This document shows, piece by piece, positions 33,068 to 47,000 of a stretch of 64,000 nucleotides of DNA. The translations under genes and the position numbers were made by a program. The stretch is taken from assembly GCA_963971405.1 (NCBI GenBank), contig OZ020484.1:36106770-36170769 (forward strand). Reading direction: 5' to 3'. Position 1 is the stretch's first letter. Each line of letters begins with the position of its first letter. Under the pieces are notes generated by a model. It had not been told where the DNA came from and did not search any database. It saw only the letters and a program-made list of their open reading frames with translations. This DNA comes from Psococerastis gibbosa. Taxonomy: Eukaryota; Arthropoda; Insecta; Psocodea; Psocidae.

Positions 33068-35349
33068 AAATTGAAAGATGCAAATAAAAAATTGAATCTG
33101 AGTTCACGCAAACCTAATGGGTACCCTCACCTCCACTGAAAGGGGAATAACGCGGCTGCCGGCCATGTTGTTGACCAAACATACGAAACAGAGCAGTTGT
33201 CGAGAGCAAGGATCCAGTCCTCTCAGTAAGAATTGTACAAATTAAATTCAGTAGGACTTAGGACAGGTCCGACCTAGTTAATCTGTTACCACGTTTTACC
33301 ATATCCAAAGTGTCGGTAACATTTCTGAGAGCGGTCTTAAGGGTACGCTCGAAATAAACGAGCACGAATATGAAAAGAGCATGGAGGCAATTTTTTGAAG
33401 AATTTTGACAGCAAAGAACTTATTAATAAAACTACACGTATACTGAATTATATGAATGAAAGCAGAAGTGGGCGCCCATGGACACCGGAAGTCTGCCATT
33501 CTTTAGCCAAATAGAAAATTTTTATGGCTTTTTTATGTCCGTGTAAACTAAGTACACTCAAGGTAAATGACATTGTGTAATGAATAATTAATTTATGAAA
33601 TTGGCAGTCACCAGTGGGAATAGGTTATGCGTCCTCCAGGGGGCACTCACCCGTTATAAGCAAGGAAAGAGCTATATCCACTCACCCGCTCCAATTTTTG
33701 GACAATGTTTTGATATTTTTTTTAATGAATTTTGAAGATTTAGAGGGGGGGGGGGCTGCCCACAGCGGCATACGCTCTTGTGTCACAATTCTTATGAAAA
33801 GCCTAGTCGTTGGATTCTCGTTGTTTAATAATGAACACTCCGAATAGGTGTTTATTCTTTCACGTCAAAGTATCAAAATAATAGAACTATGACATTGGCA
33901 GAAGTATTATACCCGTGTGGCCCAAAGCCAAGAAGCTATTACAATATATGGTCCGTTTGACGACCCCGTCATTTTAATATACTCTTTATTCCATTGTTAA
34001 AACTGTTCTCTTCATAATTCTTGTCCTTCTCGACATACGAAATGCTGTGAATACTCAAAGAATACCATACAATACTAGATAGGTAGCCGAGGTACAGTGA
34101 CCAACTAACACAGATTTGATTGAATACGCTTTCTCGTCGCACTTTCCGATGTATGGTGATTGACCAAAACGGTGGTCATTTTATCAGCATCAGACCCACT
34201 TCTGGTTCATAAGAGCAAATCTAGTACGCGTTTATTGTACTAAGGCATTCTTCTCATAAAATACTGTTCATTGAGTTAATTGGAAGTAAAAGATATGCTC
34301 CTCCACATTTTGATACATGTAGCCGCCTAACACCGTCTGGTCAGTGTTTAAAGGAGTGAATAGATGGAAGGTCAAGTTCGGTCTGTGATTGGCCAAACAA
34401 TGTTAGCGCCAACTTCACTACTATGTTATAATTGTAAAAATCAATGATGGTAGCAATAAAGTTATGTTATGCATTAAAATGTAGAGGAGGATTTCTTCTG
34501 TTTCTACTATGATCGATATTTCAGAGAAATTTGCCTTTGTACGAAAACACCATGTTGGGGTGTCATATTTCTGTTGTGGCTATGAGGTATATTATACTAG
34601 TAGCAGCCAAAGTAGTAACTCTTTCAAGAGTGACGGTATACATTCATACATACATACAGTACAAGCATTAAAAAATTGTACACAATAGTTTTGTATTTTT
34701 ATTATCTCAAAATGGCAGACAAAACGGACTACTTATGTACTTAATGTACTATATTTTACAAAGTGAAAGAACACAAGGTCAATAGAATGAGTCCCCTGAT
34801 AAATTGCAAGAAACCAAAAATTATCCGTGAGTAATAAGATCGCCTTGGCAGCAGCTCAACACGGTCCCATCGGATAGTTTCGATTTGTTGTGACGTGATG
34901 TGTATTGTAAAGCATAATCTCAAATCATAAAAATCTACTAATCAGTTGCCAGTATTATTAAACCAATCGGTATTATAAAATATTATGATAAGATAAATCT
35001 TGGCTGGCAATCATGAGAAATAGGAGATCTGGGTTGACGGGCAGTCGTAGACGAGGCGTCTGGATCACGACCCATCACCCACATCTACTCACCTAATTCT
35101 CGAAACCCAAGGAAATAACTTGGAACATTTTCAGATAAAAAGTACTATTATTTAAAAAACTTTAAAATACAATTTGTATGTGTAAACTAAACTGGATTAG
35201 GCTATATTATAAACTTATATCAGTGTGCAATTAAAAAAATAAAATCATAGTGAAGCATACTCGCAACAGCAACCGGTTGGAATGATTCCACAATCTTTGT
35301 TTTCCGGGAAGGAGTGCCAACCCAACTATATAATAATATAACGGCGTAA
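33068..35349. other. Intergenic stretch, no gene seen
   Basis: No frame with a recognisable domain on either strand. A C9-10 or G9-10 tract occurs near 33747. Around 34329-34400 the words AACACCGTCTGGTCAGTG and GTCTGTGATTGGCCAAAC hint at a decayed repeat also glimpsed near 22950 and 32135. It separates ECHDC1 from MTA1-like; the two genes converge. Confidence 0.5.
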
Positions 35350-35606
35350 GGCGGGTATTCCACTGGGCAATTTTACTTCAAATTTGATTTTGTTTTGTTT
35401 TAAGGAGACTGTTATGTAGATACTTAACTTATCTATTATAAATTAAGTTATAATATGGTAGCAGACATCACAAATAGGTCTCTATCATATTATAACTTAA
35501 TTTATAATAGATAAGTTATGTATCTACATAATAGTCTCCTTAAAACAAAACAAACGTCAATGACAAAATCAAATTTTAAGTAAAATCGACCAGTGGAATA
35601 CCCGCC
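35350..35606. mobile_element. PIF/Harbinger-like MITE with TAA duplication
   Basis: GGCGGGTATTCCACTGGGCA opposes CGACCAGTGGAATACCCGCC, flanked on both sides by TAA (35347-35349 and 35607-35609). The interior repeats AAGGAGACT, TATGTAGATACTTAACTTAT and ATATGGTAGCAGACATC in inverted order. It is the cleanest example of the family in this window. Confidence 0.85.
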
Positions 35607-35927
35607 TAATCAGCGACTTTAAGGCCCAGTGCACATAAGCAGGGTCTACTACAGCAGCGTTTTCACTGTTGAGCTACTGTAGGTGCACGATCTTCCCCCT
35701 AGACACGTCAGCCTACTGCCGGCCACTTATTTTCGTTTTCAACCTTACAAAAATGTATTCTGGTTTGAAAACATTAACCAAATTATATTATATTATTTAA
35801 TGTTAAAGTGAATAAATACATCATTTTGGAGCTATTTTACCTTCATTGTGTCTGTGTAATGCACCAACCTTTATTTTAACAGTGGGGTCGCCGTCTGTGG
35901 TTAGCTACGAAAATGGCAATTTTGTGA

Positions 35928-36115
35928 GGCGGCTATTCCATCGGTCAATAATCCGTCATTTGTGCATTAAAAATTGACGAGATGTTTGTTTTAAGGAGAC
36001 TATTATGTGGATACTTAACTTAAGTTCAGTATCTACATAATAGTCTCCTTAAAACAAACATCTTACCAATTTTTAAAGCAAAAATGACGGATTATTGACA
36101 GATGGAATAGCCTTC
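35928..36115. mobile_element. Short MITE of the same hairpin family
   Basis: GGCGGCTATTCCATCGGTCA faces TGACAGATGGAATAGCC. The inner arms AAGGAGACTATTATGTGGAT and ATCTACATAATAGTCTCCTT are near-perfect complements. It lacks the GGTAGCAGAC centre of the longer members. The flanks to 38031 show no gene; AT-rich simple sequence (TATATACGTATATATG-like) occurs at 36810-36870. Confidence 0.75.
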
Positions 36116-38031
36116 TGTGGAAAATTCTTAATATAACATTTGACATTGGTACATTTGCATAATAGGCACATGAGAGCTAATAATATTAACAATCGCTCCC
36201 TTTCTTCCCACAAAATCATCAATTTGAAATTTTGGGAAATTTAGAAGAAATGGAAACCATTTGAAATATTTGCGGTATTTAAGGGTCGACCCACCTCCCA
36301 GCATTAATGTTGCCGAAGAATCTGCCTTTGTGTGCCAGGGCCGGGCCAAAAAAAATATACAGTAGTCGAAGTCAATAGAACAGTATTGGCTCATTTCGTC
36401 AACATAAATTTGAAACATTGGTCTAGCTGATGCATTTAACGCAGTGGCTGAGCCCATTTCATTTACATTTACCAGAAACTTGCTATCGATCAGCATAAAA
36501 AATTGAAGACGCAACATTTCTTGAATCAAATGATATTTTCGAAAAAATTTAAACAATTTTCACATTTAAGGAAAGGTCATTTCACAAAAAGCACTTTGCC
36601 ACACATCACTGCACGAAACTGTCATCTTTGTTAAAAATTTAAAATTTTCTACGACAAAAATTTGAAGTTATTGCTTGGCTTCTACGTTGGATTTTAATTA
36701 ATGTTTCCCTTGCCTACTATTTTTTTTTTTTTGACCAAAACTACTACACTGTTCGGCATAAAATGACAATTTGATTCCCAAGTACAATATCCATCCATTC
36801 AATTGAAATATACGTATATATGTATACGTATATACGTATGTATGTATAAATACATAATATGTATATATTTTTTGAGATTATATCGGGGAGAATATTTATT
36901 TTTGTCAATCGTAGTAAAAGTCAAACAGAAGCCCTAAATTGGCACTTACCTAACACTCATATTGCAACACCATAAAAAATTTAGTACTTCCGCTGATTTT
37001 AGTAAACATTTATAACCGCATAAATATGTACCCAGATAATAAGTTAAGATAAATAAGCCTAAAATTAAAAAAAAGTTTGTTTATAGTCAGTTAACAACAG
37101 AAAGTCACTCAAAGCCAACATTTTAGTTTTTTTTAAGTGCAGTGGTTTCAAACGCAGTGCATAAAAGTGCCCTTATTGCTCTCCTATTTATACGCCATTA
37201 TAAGGAAAGGATAGTCGAAAGTTTCAATGATGAGATTTGATTTGAAAGAAATGTTGACAATTTTCAAAACTCCTGGTATGTTACCGTATGGACTGAGTAA
37301 ATGTTGATAATTAATTATTCAATAGGGTTATTATTGAATATACAATATAATAATTATAATTGACGCAATAACAAATTGCTGTTCAACTGTTTTTTAAGTG
37401 ATTTACATAAATTCATCGCCAAAATTAAACCAAATTCACACATCAATTAAGGAGAAGTGAACTCAACCCAAGAATAATAATGAAATAAGTTATCTAATGT
37501 GCAAGCAATAATACAAAGAACCTGTTCTTAAATCAAATACTTGAAAGGCTTAGCCTGATTAATCTTTAATGATTGGGTTGCTACTAATGTCCAGGCTGCC
37601 ACGGAAGTATTACAATCGAAATTTATACAAATTACCCCACCCTCTTACATGCTTCACGTTCAGCTGCCACAAGAGGCTATGGGGGATTTAATTTCATGAT
37701 TAGCCACAAAATAGTGACATTCAATCATTTAGGAGAGACTCGTTGGGGACAGGGGAAAACAGTGGTTTCAAACATCCAAGCAAGGGACGGCAAAGGGAGT
37801 TCCAACGATAAAACAAGTCCAAATTTACAACACTATAAAACCGATCATCGATTCCAATGAAATATTTGGTTTGCTGATGATCCAGAAATAACACCAACAA
37901 ACAAATCCTTTGGTTCATCTCACAATCTGCGGCACTTGCAACTCACTATTGCTCAAAACGGTACGCGACACAAACCAACAGCAGATTGTTCTCGCTTACT
38001 TCGCAGACGGGATTCCCCGCAGTTCCCCTGG

Positions 38032-41000
38032 TCAGTCAAGCACCACCAATTCTTCGAGTGCCTTTGCGGCTATTTTTCGCCATGGTTTCCTTGAAGCACG
38101 TCGAACTTCTTGAGCAGTAAGAAGACGTCTCATTTTCCTGAAAAGATTGTAAACGTGACAGAGAAAATTTAAAACGGGAGCGTGTGCCATCTACCTAACT
38201 ATTCTTTAAATTTTTTAGAGTCTACATAACACCTTTTCGGACTTTCTTCTATTGTAGCCTAAGCCATTATTATCAAAGGCAATTTCTCTGTTTCGCATAA
38301 TTTTTCATTATGTATATTTTATACTGAAAAAATAAATTAAGCTATTAGTTAGGTTTTTCTTTACCTTGAGCCAGTCGTAGACCGGAAATAGACGTCGTCA
38401 GGCGCATCCATCCAGGAAATGACGCCTTTTCGCGCGGTGCCCGTGCGGGTCATCGTCGCAATCTTAGGTCGGCCCTGGCCGTTTACGACATTGCGCGACA
38501 CAGCCTGCAGCGATTCAGCTCGCATTGCCACCACCTCTTTGCTCGGCCGCTTGGGTGGTGGTCCTGGCTGTGGTACAACTAACCCTGAAACATGTTAAAC
38601 GACAATAGAACGATGACTTTCATTTCTTCTAAAGTATATCAACGATTGGTTGGCAGCAACTCCCAACAGTCCTCTAGCTCTCACGGTCCAGCGCCTTCCT
38701 CTTTAGTTGTTGGGACGATCGAGCTCCTGCGTCCTCCTTTAATCAATCCATGAATTCCTTCTTCGGCTTCATTCCACTGTACCCCCAATGATGGTGTGAA
38801 CCACAATTTCGTATCTTAACAAATAGCCTACCCACTTCGCTCGCTATGGCTTCACTAGGAAAGATTTACCGTCAAATACGGCAATGAGTTAGAAATGTGC
38901 CGGATAACATTTCAATGGATGGGAAACATGGCGGATTCCACTTTAGGTAGCACTGCAAACGATAGACCACCCTTCGGCCTGGTCCCACCATCCCTTGAGG
39001 AGTCTCGAAAAGAAATGCGCTACCGCCATATAATGGTATTGGAGGTGCCGTCCAGTATTCCTTACTGATACTTTTCAAGCGGAGATGGTGGGTCCCGGCC
39101 TTAGTAGTCAGCAGAACTAACAGAAACTGTAGCCGAAGCCGTTAAATAAAGCATATTAGTCTAAAAATTATTAATATTAATTAATTATTAATTATTAATT
39201 AATAATATTAAAAAAATAAGTTTTGTATGATAAACAGTGATTTGTGATTGATAGCCTAAGCCACAACAACGCATTTTATACTGTATAATTTACCTTCGTC
39301 CCATTCCAAATCTTTGGCAGCAAAAAACGATTAAAGCAATTAGTGCAATAACAAAATTCATTTTAATACTAGAATATGTCGTAATAACTGTCTCACAAGC
39401 TAGACTTTTAGTATTTTAAACAGCTATGCCAACTGCAATGATAATTAGGCTATATAAATATTACATGAATAAAATAAATACATGAATACATTTTATTTTT
39501 CTTCAAAAACTTATAAAAACACTTGCTGATTATTATTCGAGCGCGTAATGAGGATAATTGCTAAAGATCATAGAATAAATATTTACTCTAAATATAATAA
39601 TAAAATGTACTATATCAGTCTTACCCTCAAGCCCATTTTCGTCGTAAGCTCTGCGTTTGAGCGACGGAGAAATGCTGTTAAGGGCCGCCTTCTCAGCTTC
39701 TGGCTTGTTGGGGATCCGCTCATACAGTAAACTTCCATCTAATAGAACAATTTCACGTATATGAATTTGCGCAACCAAAAGAAGTAGAATTTTCTATCAA
39801 TCAAACAATGCTGAGACTCGACTCTCGCATGGTGTTCGTTTTATTTTCATCGAACTTTCCTGTCTCTTTCAAAATCTCTGTGTTCACAATTTATTTAGGA
39901 TTATTATAAGCCGTTTTAGCTATTTTATTGTCTATCCAAGTCCGTCATGACTAATATAACAATATTTGAGAAGTTCGATTTCAGGCGATTAAGCGAGTAA
40001 ATTGAAAAATCCGTTTCGGCTCGGACCAATCAGGTGTAGGAAGATGTCTTAGACGCACCGACCCCGCTTGGCGGGGCGGCGTTTGATCTTTCCCATATAA
40101 ATGATAACATATTGCTCTATTAAAGTACACTAGTACATATTTCCCACAATCTCCGACCCCTTTTGCCCTTATAAAACGCTATGTAGACGACTATGAACTG
40201 AAATAAAAACAATTCTATTCTATTCGATAACAATATCCTAGTGAGTGGATAAGAGCAGGGACGGATCCAGCCCATTTTTGGGGGGAGGGTAGTTGTGGGT
40301 CAAAATAGGGAAAACATATGTATCGTTTAAATCAGAGCGTAATAAATTATCTTACAATATATTTACCAAATTTGGGGGAGGGGGCAGCTACCCCCCCCCC
40401 CCTCCCTGGATCCGTCCATGGACCAGAGTTAAACGGAAACTAAATGAGGGTAGACAGAATAAATATAGGCTAATAATGAACACCAAAGAATTGGGTTAAT
40501 TGCTGTAGCCAATTAAAAGAGCACGATCATAAAATCAAACTTGGATTTTGTAAGTAAACAAACATTGGTCGCCGCCTCAAAAGGTAGATGAATCCCCCTA
40601 AAATGCAGCCTACATATATGCAAGCATGCATTCATAAGGATGAGAAAATGTCTACATTACCTGGACCTTTAGGTGGCTTAGGGAACATGATGCAAGCGCT
40701 TTTTGGGATGAGATTCTTATCGGTGGGCAAAAGCCAATCAGGTACAGACTCGGGGTCACCCAGCCGATTGGCTATCTGCGTAACACTTCCTCGGATTTTT
40801 CTTCTTACATAAACCAATTCCTTCAGTTCCTGTGCACTCTTACCAGCCATTACCGTTTGACCTGCAATTACCACATTATGTATAAAAACAACATTATGTA
40901 TATAAAAGAAGTAACCCGGTATTTTAAGATCTGGGCAAAATTAATACTGAATTTTGCTTTATTATTAAGCCAACCTAGCGGAATTAGGGCGTCCTCTCGC

Positions 41001-44000
41001 ACCCTTGACTAGGGAGCTCCGGGATCACCTGCTGGAAACGCTCTCCGAAGCATGGCTCGAATGGACTCGAACCAACAACCTTTCGAGTGACAGTCAGAGT
41101 CGTTATTTGCAAAATATTACGATTTTTAGTAGGTAAATTTGAATGTGTAATGAATGACGATCTAAGCACTTTGCAACATATTTGGTTTGTCCCCACGTTC
41201 CTTCATATGCATAAAAACATGTCAAAACGTACTCCCTAAGATTATTTCCAGTAACAGAGCACAAATACGTCCCAAGAATCGAACACTAAAGCAAAGATGA
41301 ACTTTGAGTACCCCATCCTTGCGATGACCATAATGGGTTTTCCGAGCACTTCCTTCGAAAGAAGCAAGGAAATCTAGCAGATGTAACAGAATTGAAGAAC
41401 AAACACCAAATTACCAATTCCTTGTTTTGACTGAAATACACAAGAAAAGACACATCAACTTACATTCTTGTTTAAGAAGTGAGACGTTAATAGACCAGAA
41501 AGGTGAACGCGCGGCATGTCGAGCCTGTAAGACGTGACGACAAAGTCGCCGGGCGAGACGTGTCAGCGGGGTCGTGTGCAGATAGAACGCGGTACGCGTC
41601 TTCATGATGGGTCGTGGCGAACCCGCTCGCAGCATCATGCCATGCGACGTGGCGTAGTGCCGGACGAGGTGCGCCTTCAGCTTGAACTCCTTGCCGCAGC
41701 TGGCAACATTGCAGCGATGAGGACGATGCGACGCCGCACCCCGTTCCTCGTCTGACACGCTCCCTGACTTTTTGCGGGCTTCTAATTCAGCATCACCTAA
41801 AGCAAAAAAAAAAAAAATGAATTAATAGACATAGACATGACTGGGTGTTGCAACCCAAGACCTGCCAGTTAAAGGACTAGAAGCAAACTCGTTGAATATC
41901 AAATATCCTGCTTCAGCATAACATAGTTAAATGCTGGTATTATGTACTACATAATGCTGCAATATATCCTGATGTTTGTTTACATTACAAATAGAGACAC
42001 TGGGAGAGACAAGTCTTCTCTTACCTTCAATCTTCGCTATTTATAGTATATATGTACAACCCAGATTCAAAAAGGTTGGGCAACCCTTATTCACGATGCA
42101 TTTCAGTTTCTATCTCTGTCAATTCGAATAATATATCATTTATTTTAATATAGAAAGTAGCCTAACTATTCCTCAATCAAATGAGAAAAAATTCTCCTTA
42201 TTAGGTTTAAAACCTATCGAATACTGCTTTGCTCAAACATATGCTGAAATCATCAATTCAAAAAACCTGGACCACTACGATTTCAATATTTTGTTATAGT
42301 GCCTTTTGCATTAATAACTGCCTCAATGCGACGGGGCATGGAATATACAAGAGCGACACAATCATCTGCAGTGAACGAATCCCAAATTTCTAATAAAATG
42401 GTCCTCAGTTCGTCCTTGGTCTGTACAAGAGTGGTCCTCAACTTCTTAATTTTCCCCCAAATATTTTCGATTGGGGAAAGGCCAGGGCTCCTTGAAGGCC
42501 AAAGGAGAGGTTTAACATCATTATTTTGAAACCATGCCTTAGCGATTCGGCCGGTGTGGCAAGTTGCGCCGTCTTGCTGAAATATAAAATTCCCGTTCGA
42601 CACCATCTTTATAATTAAACTGTCCTCCAAAATATTAATGTACGCCTACCCATTAACAGTACCCTCAACAAATTGAAATACACCTGTTCCTGATGCACTC
42701 ATACACACAAACTTCACGGTTTTCTTGATACAGTCGGGCTTGATATTCGCTTGATATTCGTACTACGCGCTTAGATCCAGCAGAATCCAAAGTTAGTTCA
42801 AATCAGGCCCCATCGCTTTAAATGATCTTTTCCCAGTCCTATTCAGTCCAATTCACCCTCTCTCTTGCCGAAGCAAACCTCCTCTTTATCTGTACAGGTG
42901 TCATTAGGGGTTTCCCCTTGGTAGTGTAAAAACCATAGCGGGCAGAATGGATTTGTCTAACTGTTGTACTCACAGAACCTGGGTTATTGGACAATGTTGA
43001 TTAGTTCCAAGCTTCCTTGAGCTCTAGAGCAATTATGCGTTTGGCTTTAAAGATTTTTTCCTGTCCTGGCGACTTGTCATCTTGCGTGGCCGCCTCGTCG
43101 CTTTCCCCCGGATCAGTGGTCTTGGCGTTTGCACAGCGTACCAAAATATTGTGGACGGTAGACTTTGATAATTGGAGGATTCTCTTTATCTCTCTCTCAC
43201 TTTTTCTTGCTTGATGATGGAAAATTAGCAGTTTCTGAACGCTCTTCGCTACAACAGATCCTCTTGCCATTCCTCAGTGATAAAATGCAGATGGGGAAAA
43301 ATAACGTGTCTGATGTTTTGAAAATATGTCTACACACTGCATGTAAGCAATGTGCATTTTTTTTATGCTTGCCTGGATGTTCACGGAAAGAATAACGCTA
43401 AGTGGTCCAAGATTTTTGATTCGGTTAATTATGCACCTTCTCTGGAAAGTGTTGAGGAATCGATGAAAAACTAACAGATCTAAATTGAATTGATCAAATG
43501 CCATTAAGGGAGAATCTGGCTAATTTCCAGAGTAAACTCAACGACCTACAATTTGTATTAACAGAGATAAAAATTGAAATGCATTGTGAATTGAGGTGGT
43601 CCAACCTTTTTGAATCTGGGTAGTATATTCAAGTATACATGATAGCTGGGGCCTATTTGTTACGCCAATCATTTTAGAAAAATATACGAATTGTTATTTA
43701 TTTATTATTATTATCTATTATTCCTATACTTATGATTAGTATAACTATAATTTAAATTCTCAGTGCTTACTAAGTTTTGAGGGGTTTTTCAGTCCTCCAT
43801 ACTTCTTCCAGTAAGACCAGCAAGCGTGACACAATTTGTATTGCATGTGAGAAGGACCCCACGCATACCACTGATTTGAGTTAGTAGCTAGAAATTCAAC
43901 AAATTAATTAATTTGAACTGAACATTATATTTTCACACATCATATCATAGGGTACTTTTAATATATGATGCTATAGTTTTCCTAATTTGGTGACATATTA

Positions 44001-47000
44001 GTCCACGGTATATATGAAATATTATGAACGAAATATTATGAGCGTAAGTTTGTTGACATTTGGAGGTTGCAGTGAGTTTTATATGGAGCAATGCCGGCCA
44101 GAGTATACTATGGTATAGTATTACAAAATAGCATGCCGACGAGAGGCTCAATGTTAATACTGGTTTAGATTCAATTGTATGCATGTTACTAGGCTCACGT
44201 AGTATCCTAGTTACATTTTCTAAGCGTTTGTGATGGGTGGTCGGTACCACTTAATAAAATAGACGTTAAAACGTACCTTGGCATGACTCGCACGACCGGC
44301 CGCCGATAACGTCATCAGAACCACCATTCAGAACTCCTTTGTTATTGTTTATAACAGCAGGGTTTGGTTTGTTACTGAAACAAAAATGTATAAACTAAGA
44401 GCGCGTCCAATAGTATTATCTTAAAGATAAACCGACCTAATTGGTTGCTGGGGATATCAACCTACAATAGTATATAAACTTAAATTTCGGCTGCACTTAC
44501 TGTTACGAGATTACACCTTTTAATAATTTTTGATACTTATTTTTAAATATAGGGTGCGATTGAAAAGTAACATGACCAATTCGAAAACAAATGATTTTTT
44601 TTATATTTTATTTAGGCGCGGGACTCTTTCTGTCCCGGTCGATGTGATAATTCAATAGAATTCCCAAAAATAGAACCCATCCTCAACCATTTACAGAAGG
44701 AGATGAGACTTCAAAGCCAGGCTTGTTCTGAGATGCCCCCGAGGGTGCTCGTCGAAGCCGCAATGATGCTTGAAATCGAGTACCTAACACATGTTAAGTG
44801 ATAAACCAATTTTCACCAACCCAGTCTAATGACTTAAATCACGGTAACTTTTGACCGAAAACATACTGAAAGTAAAAACTATTTGTAATTGAAGTGCTTC
44901 AACTGTGGGATCTCAAGGCTTTATAAACTTTGATATTAATCAGTCGATCAATCTCTGACAAAACATTTACAGTTTAAAACGAGAATGTTCAATCAAAAAA
45001 TCAAAAAGTCTTACTGTTAATAACTGCTATGTACTTACTAATTAGGAATGTAGACCTGTTTCAATTTAGATTCTGCTTCAACCGCCTTGACCCGCTTCTG
45101 TTGAACATATCGGTCCGTTGTTTTCCACATGTAATAATACTCAATTATGTTTTTCAAAGTTTTCCAAGGTAACTGAAACAATCAATTTTTTACTGTCAAA
45201 TCTTCATCTTCAATGATCAATTACTTAAATTGGAAATTATGAGGGTCATCCCTCTCGTCACAAAATATCTTACAAAATATAATTACATGCAAGTTCAAGC
45301 TTTAAATTTAGACAAAGACTCTACACATAGTTATGCCAGGTTCACGCCTGTTACAATGCGTTCAGAGCAAATCTGACACCCCGGGACACCTACGCTACTT
45401 CTTCTTAGTAAAAATTCGAATTTCACAGGAAATATTCATTATCTATTTTTGAAACATATCACACTGATTGGCCACAATATTCAAAATTGAATAGTACAGA
45501 AAAAAATGCACTAGGCGCCCGGATATGAAAGGAATTTGGCCCCATATCATGCGTAAAAACGTAGAAAAGTATTTCTTTTAATGCCTAGGATATTTTTATA
45601 GCTCTACAAATATATGTAGTGAAATTCGACCTCATAAAAAAAAACTAGTAGGGAGGGTGTCCTATTTGCTTTTAATGATAAGCATGCTCGGTTCGCCCAT
45701 TGTCATGGGCCAGTTTGCTACTACCCAACAATTCATGCGGAAATGCCAATAATGTCGGAAAATTCAATGGAATCTTTGGCATGGGCCAGGTTCAATAAGC
45801 CACTCAAAGTAGACTTACGTCCATACAAAATAATATTGAAAACAAATTAAGACCAGAGTATAACTTACAAAGTCCTGTCGAATGTCGTTGAAATCTTTTC
45901 CATATTTTTCCAAAGCTTCCTCAAAGAGGTTGGCTTCGCTAGCAGACCATTCCTCCATTTCATCACGGCACAGCACGGGCCCCGAAGAAGGTACCAGTCT
46001 ACTGGTAGCTTCCGACATATTGTAAGTGTGCATGTGAAGGGTATCCATTGCATGAAACTACAACAAAACCCATAACACTCAATTAAAATTATTTCCATTG
46101 GTTTATTGGTTTGATTCAAATTATACTAGAAACATTTGCTAGTGCGTTATTTACAGACACTCGTACTTGTGCGAGTCTCTACACACCATGTGATCCCACA
46201 ACACAGGCATTACCTACATAGGCTGAAGAGGTTATTCGGATTTATTCAAGGACTTGCTTGTTTGCAATTAAGATATTTAACAAACAAATAAAAAACCAGT
46301 GTGTGATTATGACCACACGATAGAAATACAACTTAAATAATAAATTGAAGGGCTCGGTGGAAGAGGGCGTTAAGTCGCATTATCATAATATTTTATGGAA
46401 GGTGTTTACCAATTCCACATGTAACTTGAGGGGTCCGGTAGGAGAAGGCGGTTGTAATCACAAGTTCAGTCTGCTTTTTTGCCCCGACCAAACAATCAAG
46501 GGGAAAGTGACCTCTTGGGTTTTAATCACATGATTTATGACTGAGAATTTAAAAACATCGTTGGAGCCCTTTATACATGGGAGGTAAAATGGGAAAGAAA
46601 TCTTGTGAACCTATAATGCAATCTTACCAAAGTGACGTCTCTCGATGCAGCAGCAGCGCTCATATGCAAGCTGGGCTGCTTTACAGAACTAGAACAGTCT
46701 AAAGCACGGGCAAATGTCCCCACTGACCGCGAAATCACTAGAAATTGATCTATTTGTCTATCAGTTAGATTGTGATTCGGAGTCCACACTAACGTTTCCA
46801 AATCTTCGCTTTTCCGAGTATCCGATTCACCTGCAAATAAGATTACTACCATTAACTGATCTTCATCTGATCGTGAAGGTAAAATAGCCCTGTGTAGAGC
46901 TAATGTCGCACCAGACGCCGATGACTCAACAAAGGAGCTTCAGAAAACGCAGCAATGTACTTATTTAAAGGGATAAATTACCAAATTTTTGTAAACTGTG

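Noticed and set aside
44555-44800. Possible transposon end (GGGTGCGATTGAAAAGTAAC)
   Set aside because: The matching inverted end was not found and no transposase motif is present, so I could not support a call.
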